A DNA stretch of 64,000 nucleotides from assembly GCF_003576645.1 (NCBI RefSeq), contig NC_044917.1:12306530-12370529 (forward strand), in the 5' to 3' direction. Below the pieces are notes generated by a model. The model saw only the letters and a list, made by a program, of their open reading frames with translations, searched no databases and was not told where the DNA came from. This document shows, piece after piece, positions 46,036 through 57,352 of this stretch. Position 1 is the stretch's first letter, and each line of letters starts with the position of its first letter. The position numbers and the translations under genes were made by a program. Source of the DNA: Ipomoea triloba. Lineage: Eukaryota > Streptophyta > Magnoliopsida > Solanales > Convolvulaceae.

Positions 46036-47179
46036 ATGGATGTTTTACACTTCAACAAAAATTCAAGCTACCCCCTCACCAACCAAACACATGTTTGATA
46101 ACCTAGGATTTCGTTTTATAAAAAAATTCGCATAACCCATATCCATAAGCAATTCCTTATTCATTCCAAAAATTTATATGATTTATACACTACAAATCAA
46201 TATCTTTTTTTTTTCACCTGATTTTAGAAGAGACCACTACTTTAGACGTTTTAAAAACAAATCAATCAAAGTACAAATATCTTACTGACTAGTGGTTGTG
46301 ATATTCAAACCTAAAACCTTTGACATGCTTTAATATCATATTACACATCAAATAAATGTTAAGTTGTTTAAGAAAATAAACATATGTATAATATATTGGT
46401 GTAGGAGAATTGTCAAAAAACTTGAAATAAAATTTATCAAGAAACCATTCTAAATAACCAATGACAAATCTAAGACATGTAAAACACACTTTTTCTTAAA
46501 ACTAATTTGCCTCCTCCTCAAGGTATTAGGAGCGTTGAAGCGTCAATTTTCAAAGATACAATGGATTACATGCATATATTTGAGCACTTAAATATGAACG
46601 TTTCAGCAAACTTGAACAACGACACTTTTCATAATTTTAATAAAAAGTGTTGGCAGAATAACGAGAGAAGAAGAGAATGTTTTTAATGGGATAAAAAATT
46701 AGAACGTTCAATTCAACACAAAGTACTTTAACGAAAACTTTACTATCAATCTTTATACTCGGGAAAAATAGAACACCATGCTACATAATTCAAACTCCTT
46801 AGAAAGTTTAATTGAATGAGAGAGTTTTGGAAGAAAAATTGATAGGATATGAAAGCATGTGTATGTGTTGGCATAATGTACATCTCCACACAGATAAAAA
46901 TAAGACTTGGAAGTGACAAAATGTCAAAATCAACAGGCCTTCACCTATCGCATTTTTCTTCAATTTAAAATCTTATCACCTCACCACCTGGCCGTCCACC
47001 ATTTTTAAAAGGCCTTAATTTTAAAATAAAATGTCACTTTTAAGCAACTAATCGCCCAATTAAAACCCTTACTTTTCGCTAATTATTTTTTTATTTCTTT
47101 TTAAAGAGAAAAAGTAGAAAACACTCCCCTAATAATCTTTATTATTTTATGCGAAAATGTTGACACCGAAAGACGCAAA
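46036..47179. other. Spacer, no gene
   Basis: AT-rich; nothing recognisable. Confidence 0.4.
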
Positions 47180-47215
47180 AAGGATGTGCCACGTAACCCC
47201 TTTTCTTTACGTTGT

Positions 47216-47357
47216 ACGCGTGGAAATTCTTTTTTCTTTTTTTTGAGAATATTATAATTCTCCCCGATGACGGAACACGTGTCGGTCTCTGGAATGTTCA
47301 GTTAACAATGTTGGATTAGCGAGGGATGATTTACACGTGTTGTCCACTAAGACGCGT
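47216..47357. promoter_or_regulatory. Cluster of CACGTG and ACGCGT motifs without an adjacent gene
   Basis: CACGTG at 47276-47281 and 47334-47339, both in ACACGTGT context (ABRE/G-box), and ACGCGT at 47216-47221 and 47352-47357, with a GGAATGTTCA heat-shock-like pair at 47291. No open frame with recognisable product lies within 1 kb on either side. Confidence 0.35.
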
Positions 47358-47507
47358 GTCGCGTTGTTAATTGCTGTGGTTAAGACACTAATGTCGAAAA
47401 TTCAATGTGTTTGTTTTCAACTGCCAACTGACAGCGTGGCTATTCTTTTTCTCTTTTTATTTTGCTTTTCTAATTCTTACTCCATCCGTCACTTTTTTTT
47501 TCTTTTT

Positions 47508-48075
47508 GAAAATATGATACTTTTCTTGCTGAGTTATATGTTTATAGTATTTTTTTTCTCTCAATTATTCATGTATTCACATTTGTCCACTCAGTTATGT
47601 TAAAACTAACAATTTTTTCATCTTTTATGTTAAGGACATTTTTACCCTTAAAAATAAGTATAAATATTTCATTTTTTCCAACAAGTTATATTGCTTATAT
47701 GTATGGATAATCGTCGTTCGGTTCTAACCTAACAGAACATTGTAGCAACTGAATCGAAACAGTAGGGACGGTTCTAGTTATGATTTAGAACCAAAAAAAT
47801 AAAATAAAATAATTGTTGCATTCAGACTATTTTAAAAATAAGAAATATAATTTACTAAAATAAATAAATTTTGAAATACTTATTTTTTGGAGAAGAATTG
47901 ATGGGAAAAATAAATAAAATACTTATTTTTTTTAAAGGTAAAAAAATGCTCATTTAACAATAAAAGGGGAGAACTCCACTTTTAACATAACTGAGAGGGC
48001 AAATGTAGATACATGAATAATTAAGGAGAGAAAAGTGTTATAAGCATATAACTCAATGGGGAAAATGTCATTTTC
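47508..48075. mobile_element. Inverted-repeat element, Mutator-like ends
   Basis: Left arm (GAAAATATGATACTTTTC, GAGTTATATGTTTATA) pairs with the right (CATTTTC; TATAAGCATATAACTC; AATTATTCATGTAT on one side matches ATACATGAATAATT on the other). No target duplication is evident. The sequence TCCATCCGTCAC/TTCATCCGTCAC lies just outside on both sides. Confidence 0.55.
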
Positions 48076-50609
48076 TCTCTTCTTCTTCTTCTTTTTTTTT
48101 TTTTAAAATAAAAACTTCATCCGTCACTTAATATTGCTTTTTACTAATATTTTTTAGAAAATGGTCAAATAGCTCATAAACTTTACTAAAAAAAATCAAT
48201 TAGGTTTTTAAACATGTAAAAGTTACAATTAAGTCCTATTACCATGTTATTTTGGTGCATTGAAGTCTAAAACCGGTTAGTGACCTGCAATAGCATGCCA
48301 CTAGGGTTTCGGCGATGATCCAACACTATTTCGACGATAAACACCAGCGATCGACGACCATGGAACAGTCGGCGGTCACTATTGAAGAAGGCGACCACTA
48401 GGTTGCCTTCTCATTAGAAAAGCCGACCATCTAGGTTGCCTTCTACCCGTAGAAAAAGAAGTGGACCAAAATATCTATCAATGGCTCAAAATATCACACG
48501 TTAATGCTTACTTAAGCTAGTCACTACCATATCAAATAAAATACTAAACTAATTAATCACAATTTACAAGACTATTTATTTCAATGATGTTATGAATTTA
48601 AAAAATAAAATAAAACCTTTTTTAAGAAAAAAAAGTTTATTGATTTTTTTTTTGAAAATTAAGATTAAAAATAATAATGAAATTCTCTCCCGACACTTAT
48701 TATCAACATTGTTCTCAATGTTTAATTGAATATAAAGAGAATGCAAAAATAAATAAGAATGCAAAAATAAATAAATAAATAAATAAGTAAAAGAATAGAA
48801 TAAATCCATTTAGGTTGCCTCTTGTTGGCTTGTTTCACTCGTAGTTTAGGCAAGGTTCACTACCACACGGCCTAACTACAAGTCTAAGTAATTAGTCTCA
48901 CAAATCACTTAGTTTTCTAGTTAAGTGTATAGAAAAACAAGGGACAAACTCGCACATGTTTACAACTAAAGACAACCTTTTGCAAATGCCCAATGACGAC
49001 CCGATTGTGGAGTGATTGTTGGGAATCAAGAGTAGAAAAATGTCGTAGAAGATTTCTACATTTACTGTGGGCTGGCTTTTCAGATCGAAGAAAGAAGAAA
49101 AATTTTGTGACATGTGCGAGACACTGCCTTAAAAGCAATTTGCCTGGTATCGGTCGCTTCCGACTGGCTAACACAGAAACGTTGCGAACTAATTCACAAT
49201 TAGTCACACGTAATAGCTTAGACTCATAGAGGAGAAGGTGAGAAGAGGAGAAGAGAATAATGAAATGGGATGATTGGAATGCTCTAGGAAGGCATGTATT
49301 TATAGCTTATGAAATAACTACCTTCCAAATGTCAGACTCAAAGATCGCGCAAAAAGAACGCAGAGGTAGAGTCATTACAGGCCACGAATTGGAGAAGTTA
49401 ATTCTGACTCCACAACTTTTAACTCTGGATGGAAAAATTCGCGGAAATCTCGGAAAATAAAATTCGCGGAAATTAAAAGGAATGGGACGCAAAATTTTAC
49501 TACACTTCGTACGTGTGCAAACCAAATCAAGCAAGCGGCGACGCGAGCGTGGGGTTCCCCCTTTCCTTTCTCTCCATAATAATTCAAATGCTTCATTCAA
49601 GATGGTATTAAAAAGGTGGGAAAGTCTTTCCAACAAAAGCAATGTGGGACAAAGACTAGAACTAAAGTTACTCCTTCTTGAATGGGAATTCCAACAATCC
49701 TCCACACATTCAAGCAGGAGTAGACCCGGGTAATGTTTGAACAGAACGCGAGAGCTGATCTTAATATCAGTGAGTAAACATGAACTGACACGTAGTGACT
49801 TGAGTAACTTACTCCCCAAACGCCCCATGTGCAACCAAATTAAAATTTCCACAGCCTTTGGAGGTGCAGAATAGTCAGTCAAACTGGCAGCCTGAAGTCA
49901 GCAAAATCTGCATATGACCTCATACCAAATGTTATCAGTCACTTAATCTAACGGACGATATTTCCATGCCCTTTTTGGTTGGTAGAGATATACTCCAATA
50001 TTATACTGTTCCTTCAATACTACGGAGTATAATTTAAAGAAATTTATTCTAAAAAAAGAATTTTTGCCAACTAGGAGACAACTATTTACTAACGCAATAA
50101 TTTTTATTTTATTTTTCAATTGTATATGGATATATGCCAATCATAACTCATTACCACCACTTGTCATAATGGCAAATAAGGTTTTATTTTTATATTTTTG
50201 ATAAAATAAGAATGTTGAAGAACTAAAATTATTTCTTCACGTGAGTTCATAATAGTTAACAAGTGTTTCTTTTAGTAAAATTAGTTTATAGCTAATTGTT
50301 GTTATTATTTAATAGTATATTTGGCTTACCGGAATAATTTTTAAAAGAATAAGAATCATATTTTGTAGAGAATGAAATAGGTAAGGAATAGAATGAAATT
50401 TTATTTTATTATTTAATTTATGGAGGAAATAGACTTCAAAAATAGTGCTCCGTATTATAGTGTTTGGTCATTTAATGGATAAAAATGAAATAAACATTGT
50501 TGGGCGTCAATCAGGTTGGCTAAGTTCAGTTCCTGCTCGATTCGAGACGTAGTATTGTGGTTTATCATAGAGGGATGTAGTTAAATGGTTAATATCTACA
50601 TATTTATTA
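48076..50609. other. Spacer with unrecognised middle part
   Basis: About 48890-49930 is of higher GC than its surroundings and keeps a 191-codon minus frame (49307-49882), whose product I do not recognise. ACATTTGGTATGAGG on the minus strand near 49930 slightly resembles an LTR/primer-site junction, so a decayed LTR retroelement is possible. The remainder is AT-rich. Confidence 0.3.
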
Positions 50610-51010
50610 TAGTTAATTCCATTTTTGGTCCTAGATTTATAGGTGGCATTCCACTTTTAGTCATTTTTTTTCAAAACATCCACTTTTGGTCCTAGTATTA
50701 TTGTGACATGACCATTTTTGGTCATCCGTTAAGAAAATCATTGAAATGCTGTTAAATACAATGACATTTTGATCATTTTTATACAAAGTAGGTTGACTCG
50801 CTATATTTTTTATGTTTATTTTTTGAAACAAAATCAAAATTGAAGACTGAAATACTCTTGTATTTGACGAAATTTAAACTGTTTTGTTGATGGAGGACCA
50901 AAAATGGTTATGCCACTATAATACTAGGATCAAAAGTGGATGTTTTGAAAAAAAAAGGACTAAAAGTGGAATGCCACCTATAAATCTATGACCAAAAATG
51001 GAATTAACTC
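50610..51010. mobile_element. Mutator-like foldback MITE
   Basis: The exact 9-bp duplication TATTTATTA (50601-50609, 51011-51019) bounds TAGTTAATTCCATTTTTGGT and, inverted, GAGTTAATTCCATTTTTGGT. The arms pair over most of the 401 bp. Same family as 43345-44360. Confidence 0.9.
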
Positions 51011-51503
51011 TATTTATTACTAATTGGTCTTAAGTGGATATGACAACCAGATAGCTAAAAAAATCTATGGTTAATCGTCTTGGACTTGCAGCAGTCACAG
51101 GATGTGCGACCCAATAAGAAGTAAGCATAGTGTAGCGCGCTGAGATCCAACAAACATTCTAGGTAATCCACCAAGATCCAACAAATATTCTCTATTTAAA
51201 CGATATATATAATTTTTTGTATACATGTAATTATAATATTGTTGTTGTTGTTATAGAATATACTTTTAATAAATAGAGTAACAAAATAGAAAAGAGCAAA
51301 TTAAGCATTAAAATGTTGTTTGATGATTAAGAATAACCTAATACCATCCCTTGCAAGGAGAATAGCTTATTTTTAAGAACATTATTCTCATAAATAAAAT
51401 GACTTACAAAATAGTGGAATATATTTATTTTCAGGAATGGCGGAATGCTATTCCAATTTCATGAATTGAACGTGCAATAAGTTATTAGTTGATTAAATTA
51501 ATA
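51011..51503. other. Spacer, no gene
   Basis: Nothing recognisable. Confidence 0.35.
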
Positions 51504-51914
51504 AAGTGTTTGGTTAACAGCGGATCCGTCGAATTTTGGCGGATTTGACCAACTTTAGCGGTTTGACCGAGTCAAACCGCTAAAGAAGGCGTTTGGTTAA
51601 CAACAGTTTGGAGCAACGGTTTGCTCCAAACTGCTGAAATCCCAAACGCTGCTAATTGGCGTTTTGGGGAAGAATTTTCTTCCCCAAAACGCCCTCCATT
51701 TTATTAAAAAAAAAAAATACTATGTTGTTTAGAAGCCTGCCTCAGGCTTCTCTTCTCTTCTCTTGCCCATTGGTAGGCAAGAGAAGAATAAGGGGCGTTG
51801 AGCTCCCTTTTATAAGGGAGCTCAAGGCCCTTTTTTTAACAGCTTACACATCTTTTTACTGTTTTTGTTTTTTTTTTTTTTTTTGGTTTCTTTTTTTTTT
51901 GTTTTATTAATTAA

Positions 51915-51956
<42 letters not shown>

Positions 51957-52200
51957 TATTATTATTATTATTATTATTATTACTACTACTACTACTACTA
52001 CAACGGAGTAGTATTATAAGTATACCCTTTTGGTCATTGTACATGTTAACCGCTAATCTAAACGTCTAATTTTACCAAACACATTTTTACAAACCGCTAA
52101 TACATTCCGCTAGTCAAACTCGCTAATACAATCCTCTATTTGATAACCGCTAACACAACCCGCTACCGCTAACTGCTAACCGCTGATAACCAAACAAGCC
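51504..52200. mobile_element. MITE-like element with GTTTGGTTA ends
   Basis: Ends AGTGTTTGGTTAACAGCGG and, inverted, TTGTTTGGTTATCAGCGG enclose many CCGCTAA/TTAGCGG motifs, a 20-bp palindrome around GTTTTGGGGAAG/CTTCCCCAAAAC and an (ATT)n(ACT)n run. No target duplication seen. Superfamily unclear. Confidence 0.6.
51908..52000. repeat. (ATT)n followed by (ACT)n microsatellite
   Basis: Nearly pure trinucleotide run inside the MITE-like element. Confidence 0.9.
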
Positions 52201-52635
52201 CAAAGATAGCTTATTATGAACAAATGAATAATACAAAATCACTTAAAATGATTTTTTTTAAAACAAAAAACCTGAAGGGAAATGTTAATGTCAATACGGA
52301 TGATAAATATTAAGTAAATTAATCCAATTCTATATATGACTAAAGATTTATCTGATCACTTGGCTTTATGTTAAAATATATAAATTATGAATGCATAATA
52401 AGATATTTAAGATTTAAATAAATTTATATAAAATTGAATTCTACAATATGCCATTATTTTTATATTCTTAATAATGCAAAACAAAAGTCATTTACAAAAT
52501 TAGAAGTACATTTACTTTTGTCCAAGTTAACAAGACAAATTATATATGAAATTAAGCGAAGTCTCATGGTAACAACTTGTATAGAAGGCAAACAAAATCA
52601 TATTTTGGTCATATTATATATGAAATTAATGAAAT

Positions 52636-52925
52636 TAGGGATGTCAATTGGGCCCGAACTCGATGGGCTAGCCCAAAAAATTCGAAATCGACAGGGTTAT
52701 AGCCCGAACGGGTTAGCCCGATAAAAAAAAAATTAGCCCGATGATCCGAAACCTATAAGCCCGATGGCCTGATAGGGCTAGCCCGAAATTAAGTGGGTTA
52801 GCCCAATAGCCCGAACAATTGAAAACTATTCTTTATTATAAAAGTGATATGAAACATAATATACATGAAATTAATAGGTGAGTTCATCTTTAGTATTTTT
52901 TTTTATCACTAGGTACATTTTAAAT

Positions 52926-52989
<64 letters not shown>

Positions 52990-53815
52990 TTATTTATTTA
53001 TTTATTTATTTATATTATATAAATTATATATATATAAATTTTATTGGAAATTCATTCTAGTAAATTCACTGGAATAAATTTCCAGTTTGGAATTTCATTC
53101 CAAAATTCTGGAATGGAATTCCAGTTTTGGAAATTCATTCCAGAAATTTTTCCAGTTCTAGTTCTGAAAATTCATTCCAGTTTCCAGTTCTAGAATTAAA
53201 ATTATGGTTTTTTATTTTTTTATTTTAATTTGTTTGAATTGTTAATTTGTTAGGTTGGTATTTAATATTTAGATATTAGATTTTGGATTTGGGTTATGTG
53301 ATGTTTCATGCATAGTTATTATGACGCTTCGTTAAGTGTGGCGCCCCTTGACCGCCTTATCGCCTAGGAAATGTTAAAATTTGGGGTTTTTAAACCGAAC
53401 CGAACATCAAACCGAAACCGAACCGTTGTAATTGTATTTGTTAAATTTTAATGTGCCAATGCTCATCTGGTTGACTCGTTCTAACTTTTAATGTTCTATC
53501 GAATATTCAAATGTAAGTATTCATTTATCTTTTGATTTAAATTTTAAAGTGTCAATGCTCATCCGGTTGACCCGTTCTATCGAATCTGGATCTGGTTGAC
53601 AACTTGACCCGTTTTATCGAATGTAAGTATTCATTTTCGATTTTAGTTCAAATAATCTAGCCCGCCCGATAAGCCCGACAACCCGAATTTTAGAGTTAGG
53701 GCTAACCCGAATCCGAGAATAAAATAATAATTAATCGACAACCCGAATCCAATAAGCCTGACAATCCGACAGGACTAGCCCGAAACCGACAGGGCTGACT
53801 CGATTGACATCCCTA
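52636..53815. mobile_element. hAT-like non-autonomous element
   Basis: Starts TAGGGATGTCAAT and ends ATTGACATCCCTA, a 13-bp perfect inverted repeat. Next to both ends are repeated TAGCCCGAA/CGACAGGG motifs. Contains (TA)n(TTTA)n at about 52929-53012 and TTCCAGTTTTGGAATTCATT repeats. No 8-bp duplication could be seen and there is no transposase. Confidence 0.75.
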
Positions 53816-53883
53816 ATATTATACATGCAATTAACGAAATTTTAAACATTAAGAAGTTAAAACAATAATTACTAATTTACCAA

Positions 53884-54041
53884 AACCCAATGGGGTAGCT
53901 CAAGTGGCAAGCGAGCTCTCTTTGTGGGTACAAATTCTGGGAGAACCTGGGTTCGATACCGATAGGTGAAGATTTCCCCTAGGCCAGCTTACATCTCCTC
54001 CCGGATCCCATTAAACGGACAGAGAAATACCAAAAAAAAAA
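53884..54041 (+). mobile_element. tRNA-derived SINE, copy 1
   Basis: A pol III A-box-like TGGGGTAGCTCAAGTGGCAA and B-box GGTTCGATACC lie 50-60 bp apart, followed by an unrelated body and an A-tail. It aligns along its whole length with 63697-63848. Target duplication not seen. Confidence 0.8.
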
Positions 54042-54338
54042 TGTTGAATTTGGTTTTTTTTTTTTTCCTATTTTACCCTATAAAATGTTGGTTTAATGGT
54101 TTGTTGAAATGAATGGTTCATATTATTTTAATTTTAGTATTTTTTTTCCTATTTTACCCTATATTATGTCATTTACTTTTCCTAAATACCTCTTGCATTC
54201 CGTTAGTGTAAACTTTAGTAATGAAATACTCCGTTAACTATTCTTTGGTCAATTAATTAGAATCACACATTGAGCATTAAAGAAACGGTACCCCTAATTT
54301 ACAATATATATTCAATATAGATGAGAAACTATGGCTAT

Positions 54339-54500
54339 TATCATTGTTTCTTTGCGGAAGGAGGATTTGGTTATGTTTTTGAAGGTGCACTACGCCAATG
54401 CACTAAAATTGCAGTGAAGCACACCAGGGGACTAGATCAAATCAAGAATTCATTTATGGCGAAAGTGGCAACAAGAGGAAGCATGAATCATGCCAATTAA
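54339..54500 (+). pseudogene. Receptor-like kinase fragment (Gly-loop and VAIK lysine region)
   Basis: Frame 54342-54500 reads FAEGGFGYVFEGALRQ then IAVKHTRGLDQIKNSFMAKV and GSMNHAN before TAA. This is the glycine loop (GxGxxG), the ATP-anchoring Lys in IAVK, and the alpha-C helix of a kinase domain. The wording GLDQIKNSF fits lectin receptor kinases of the SD2-5 type. Everything after the stop is missing, the alpha-C Glu is replaced by Lys (MAKV for LAEV), and there is no extracellular part, so it is a relic. Confidence 0.65.
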
Positions 54501-54799
54501 TTAATAGTTTTATGTGTTGTAAAAACTATGCTTGGGTACTATCTAGTGATTGTGCTTCTCTCTAAAACTTCTAATGCACCAGTAACCGAACATTTCTGCC
54601 ACAGATCATAGTTATACATTCTTGAAATATTTATTTTTATGAAAATTTTGATAATCTTGCATTGATATACTCCATGATACCGAATGATACTTTAATAAAT
54701 TCTGAAACACTAATTTAAAAATTACACATTGGGCATTAGTCATTTGCGCAATGCGTGTGTGGTAACTAGTAGCTTTATAAGTATCATGCAAGGTTCTTA

Positions 54800-55256
54800 G
54801 GGTGCGTTTGATTCGCACATGAGAATCAGAATGAGAATGAGAATCAAATACTTGGTAAAGGTAATGTGGTTTGGTGAAAGTATTTTGCATGTTCGGTAGT
54901 TGGGTGAAATTAGAATGATTACCATATTGATATTAGGTTGTGTATGACTATATGATGTGAATAAATGTTTTAAGTATACAAAAACAAAAAGTCAAGACAA
55001 TTGATCCTAATATATATAATGACATCCAAAGCATCATATGAACAAAAAATCAAAACAAAAATCTAAAAGTACTAATTCAAACTTAAAAGTTAGATTACCA
55101 ATAAGATGAAATGATACCCTTTTTAATTAGGGAATGAGATTTTTAATTGATAGGGTAATCAAATCTTATAATTGTGTTTTAAAAAGTTGTTAACTAAACA
55201 CTAAATATGATTTGATTCTCATTCCTAGTATGTAAACCCATGAATCAAACACACCC
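54800..55256. mobile_element. Tourist-like MITE
   Basis: TTA duplications (54797-54799, 55257-55259) bound GGGTGCGTTTGATTC and, inverted, GGGTGTGTTTGATTC. The subterminal parts match as GAATGAGAATCAAAT. Non-coding. Confidence 0.8.
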
Positions 55257-55259
55257 TTA

Positions 55260-55712
55260 GACCATCTAGGTTAATCAATCTACTAATTCTACCTCCATGC
55301 ATAAATAAATGTTAATTTTAGTATTTATTTGCTCCATCTCACTAAATTTTCATCTAAGTTTGATGTACATACATAAGTATATACTGTATTATCAAGCAAA
55401 AAATTTGGATATTAATTAGAAACTACGTATTATATACTACTAGCTAGTTCCAAAAGATCTAAAATGTTTTTTAATGATACGATTTAAAATATTAATTAAT
55501 GTTAGATGATATTGACTTTCAAGTAACAAATTAAAACATCAACTATTTTGGGGACGAAAAGAGTAATTAATTATTATTATTATCTAAATCTAAAAACATA
55601 ATAAGTATTAATCAAAGTTATATCCCTCATTTATGTCCATATTTTTAGTGCTAACTATTTTGTACATTATATTTTTAGAGTTGTACTATACAATTCTTTG
55701 GACAAAAATACA
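55260..55712. other. Spacer, no gene
   Basis: AT-rich; nothing recognisable. Confidence 0.35.
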
Positions 55713-55722
55713 TTTATCGTTA

Positions 55723-57342
55723 GAGTTTTTTCCCAAAATGGTCCCTCGACTATTGTTCATTCTCAATTTTGCATTTCGACTTTCAATTGCACCTAATGTG
55801 GTCCCTCGACTTTCAAAAACTCACCCAATTTGGTCCTCCGTTACATATTCCGTCAAATCAAAGTTAAAATGGAGGGTATTTTCGTCCATTTACCTATTAT
55901 TAGCCTAATAAACATTGAGAAATAGTTGAGGGACCATTTTGAGAATAGTCAAGGGACCATTTTGGGAAAAACTATTTTACTTTTTTCATTTTTGTTTATT
56001 TTCATTTTTTTGACTCTATAAAATTAGAATTTCTATACATTTTTTTCTTACAAATATAAATAGTTAAAATCGCGCAATCCAACCTCAAAATTTTTAACTT
56101 TCTTTACAGACTTTTACCCTCTAAATATACAAACTATTCCTATGAAGTTTTACAATAAGTTCCGTAAATTTCATAAATACTCATATACTTTTTATTTATT
56201 TATTTATTTATTTATTTTTTATGTTCATAGACAATCAATCACTATGTATCACATTAAATATTACTTTTACCATTGAAAATAATATATATTTTTTCAAGCG
56301 TAGACACCCAAAGAGTGTAAAATGTAGGGAAAATATTGGATCGAAAGGTAAATTTTTCTAGTAAACTTCTCAGGTGAGCCGAAAAGTAAAATCTCGTCAA
56401 TGTTTCCTGCAATATTTTCTGTATTTGATTTCGAAATAATTATTAAATTTTATATTAATTTACATTATTTAAGATATTGTATAACATCTTTTATATGTTT
56501 TCCTCTTCTTATTTTTTTTTATTAATTATTAATTATTAAGGCAAATATAATTTATTTTGTAATGTGGACACATTATTTTTAATAATTTTGATTTAATTAA
56601 ATTATACCTTAATTATAAAAATCCTACCTAATAATTTTAGTATACTACACGGGACACAATAATTATTATAAATAATGTTTAATAATTGTCAATTTGTATT
56701 CAACAAAAAAATTTATAGTTAATTTTTAAGTCAATCATAAAATCTTTTGTGCTGTGGGCACATTATTTTTAATTATTTGAGTTTAATAATATTATATCTT
56801 ATTTATAAAAAAATTCAAAGTAATATATTTAGTACTACAGATGTGACTAAGAATTATTTTAATCGGTGCTTAAAAAATGAGTATTTATGAAATTTACAAA
56901 ACTTATTGTAAATCTGCATATGAATAGTTTGTATATTTAGATAGAGGAAAAAAGTCTGTAAAAAAGTTAAAAATTTGTAGGATGGATTGCACGATTTTAA
57001 CTATTTATATTTGTAAGAAAAAAATGTATAGAAATTCTAATTTTATAGAGTCTAAAAAAATGAAAATAAACAAAAATAAAACAAATAAAATAGTTTTTCC
57101 CAAAATGGTCCCTTGACTATTCTCAAAATGGTTCCTCAACTATTTCTCAATGTTTATTAGGCTAACAATAGGTAAATGGACGAAAATACCCTCCATTTTA
57201 ACACTGATTTGACGGAATATGTAACGGATGACCAAATTGGGTGAGTTTTTGAAAGTCGATGGACTACATTAGGTGCAATTGAAAGTCGAAATGCAAAATT
57301 GAGAATGAGCAATAGTCGAGGGACCATTTTGGGAAAAAACTC
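55723..57342. mobile_element. Complete long-TIR Mutator-like MITE (partner of 1-1027)
   Basis: TTTATCGTTA occurs on both sides (55713-55722, 57343-57352). Ends GAGTTTTTTCCCAAAATGGT are identical for at least 20 bp and the arms pair for over 400 bp, down to TATACAAACTATTCCTAT. The short frames of about 80-90 codons at each end are mirror images of each other and not genes. The centre matches 1-400 of the window. Confidence 0.92.
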
Positions 57343-57352
57343 TTTATCGTTA

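Noticed and set aside
49307..49882. 191-codon minus-strand frame
   Set aside because: No recognised domain; composition (Arg/Ser/Leu) looks random and the region may be retroelement leader. Kept only as spacer description.
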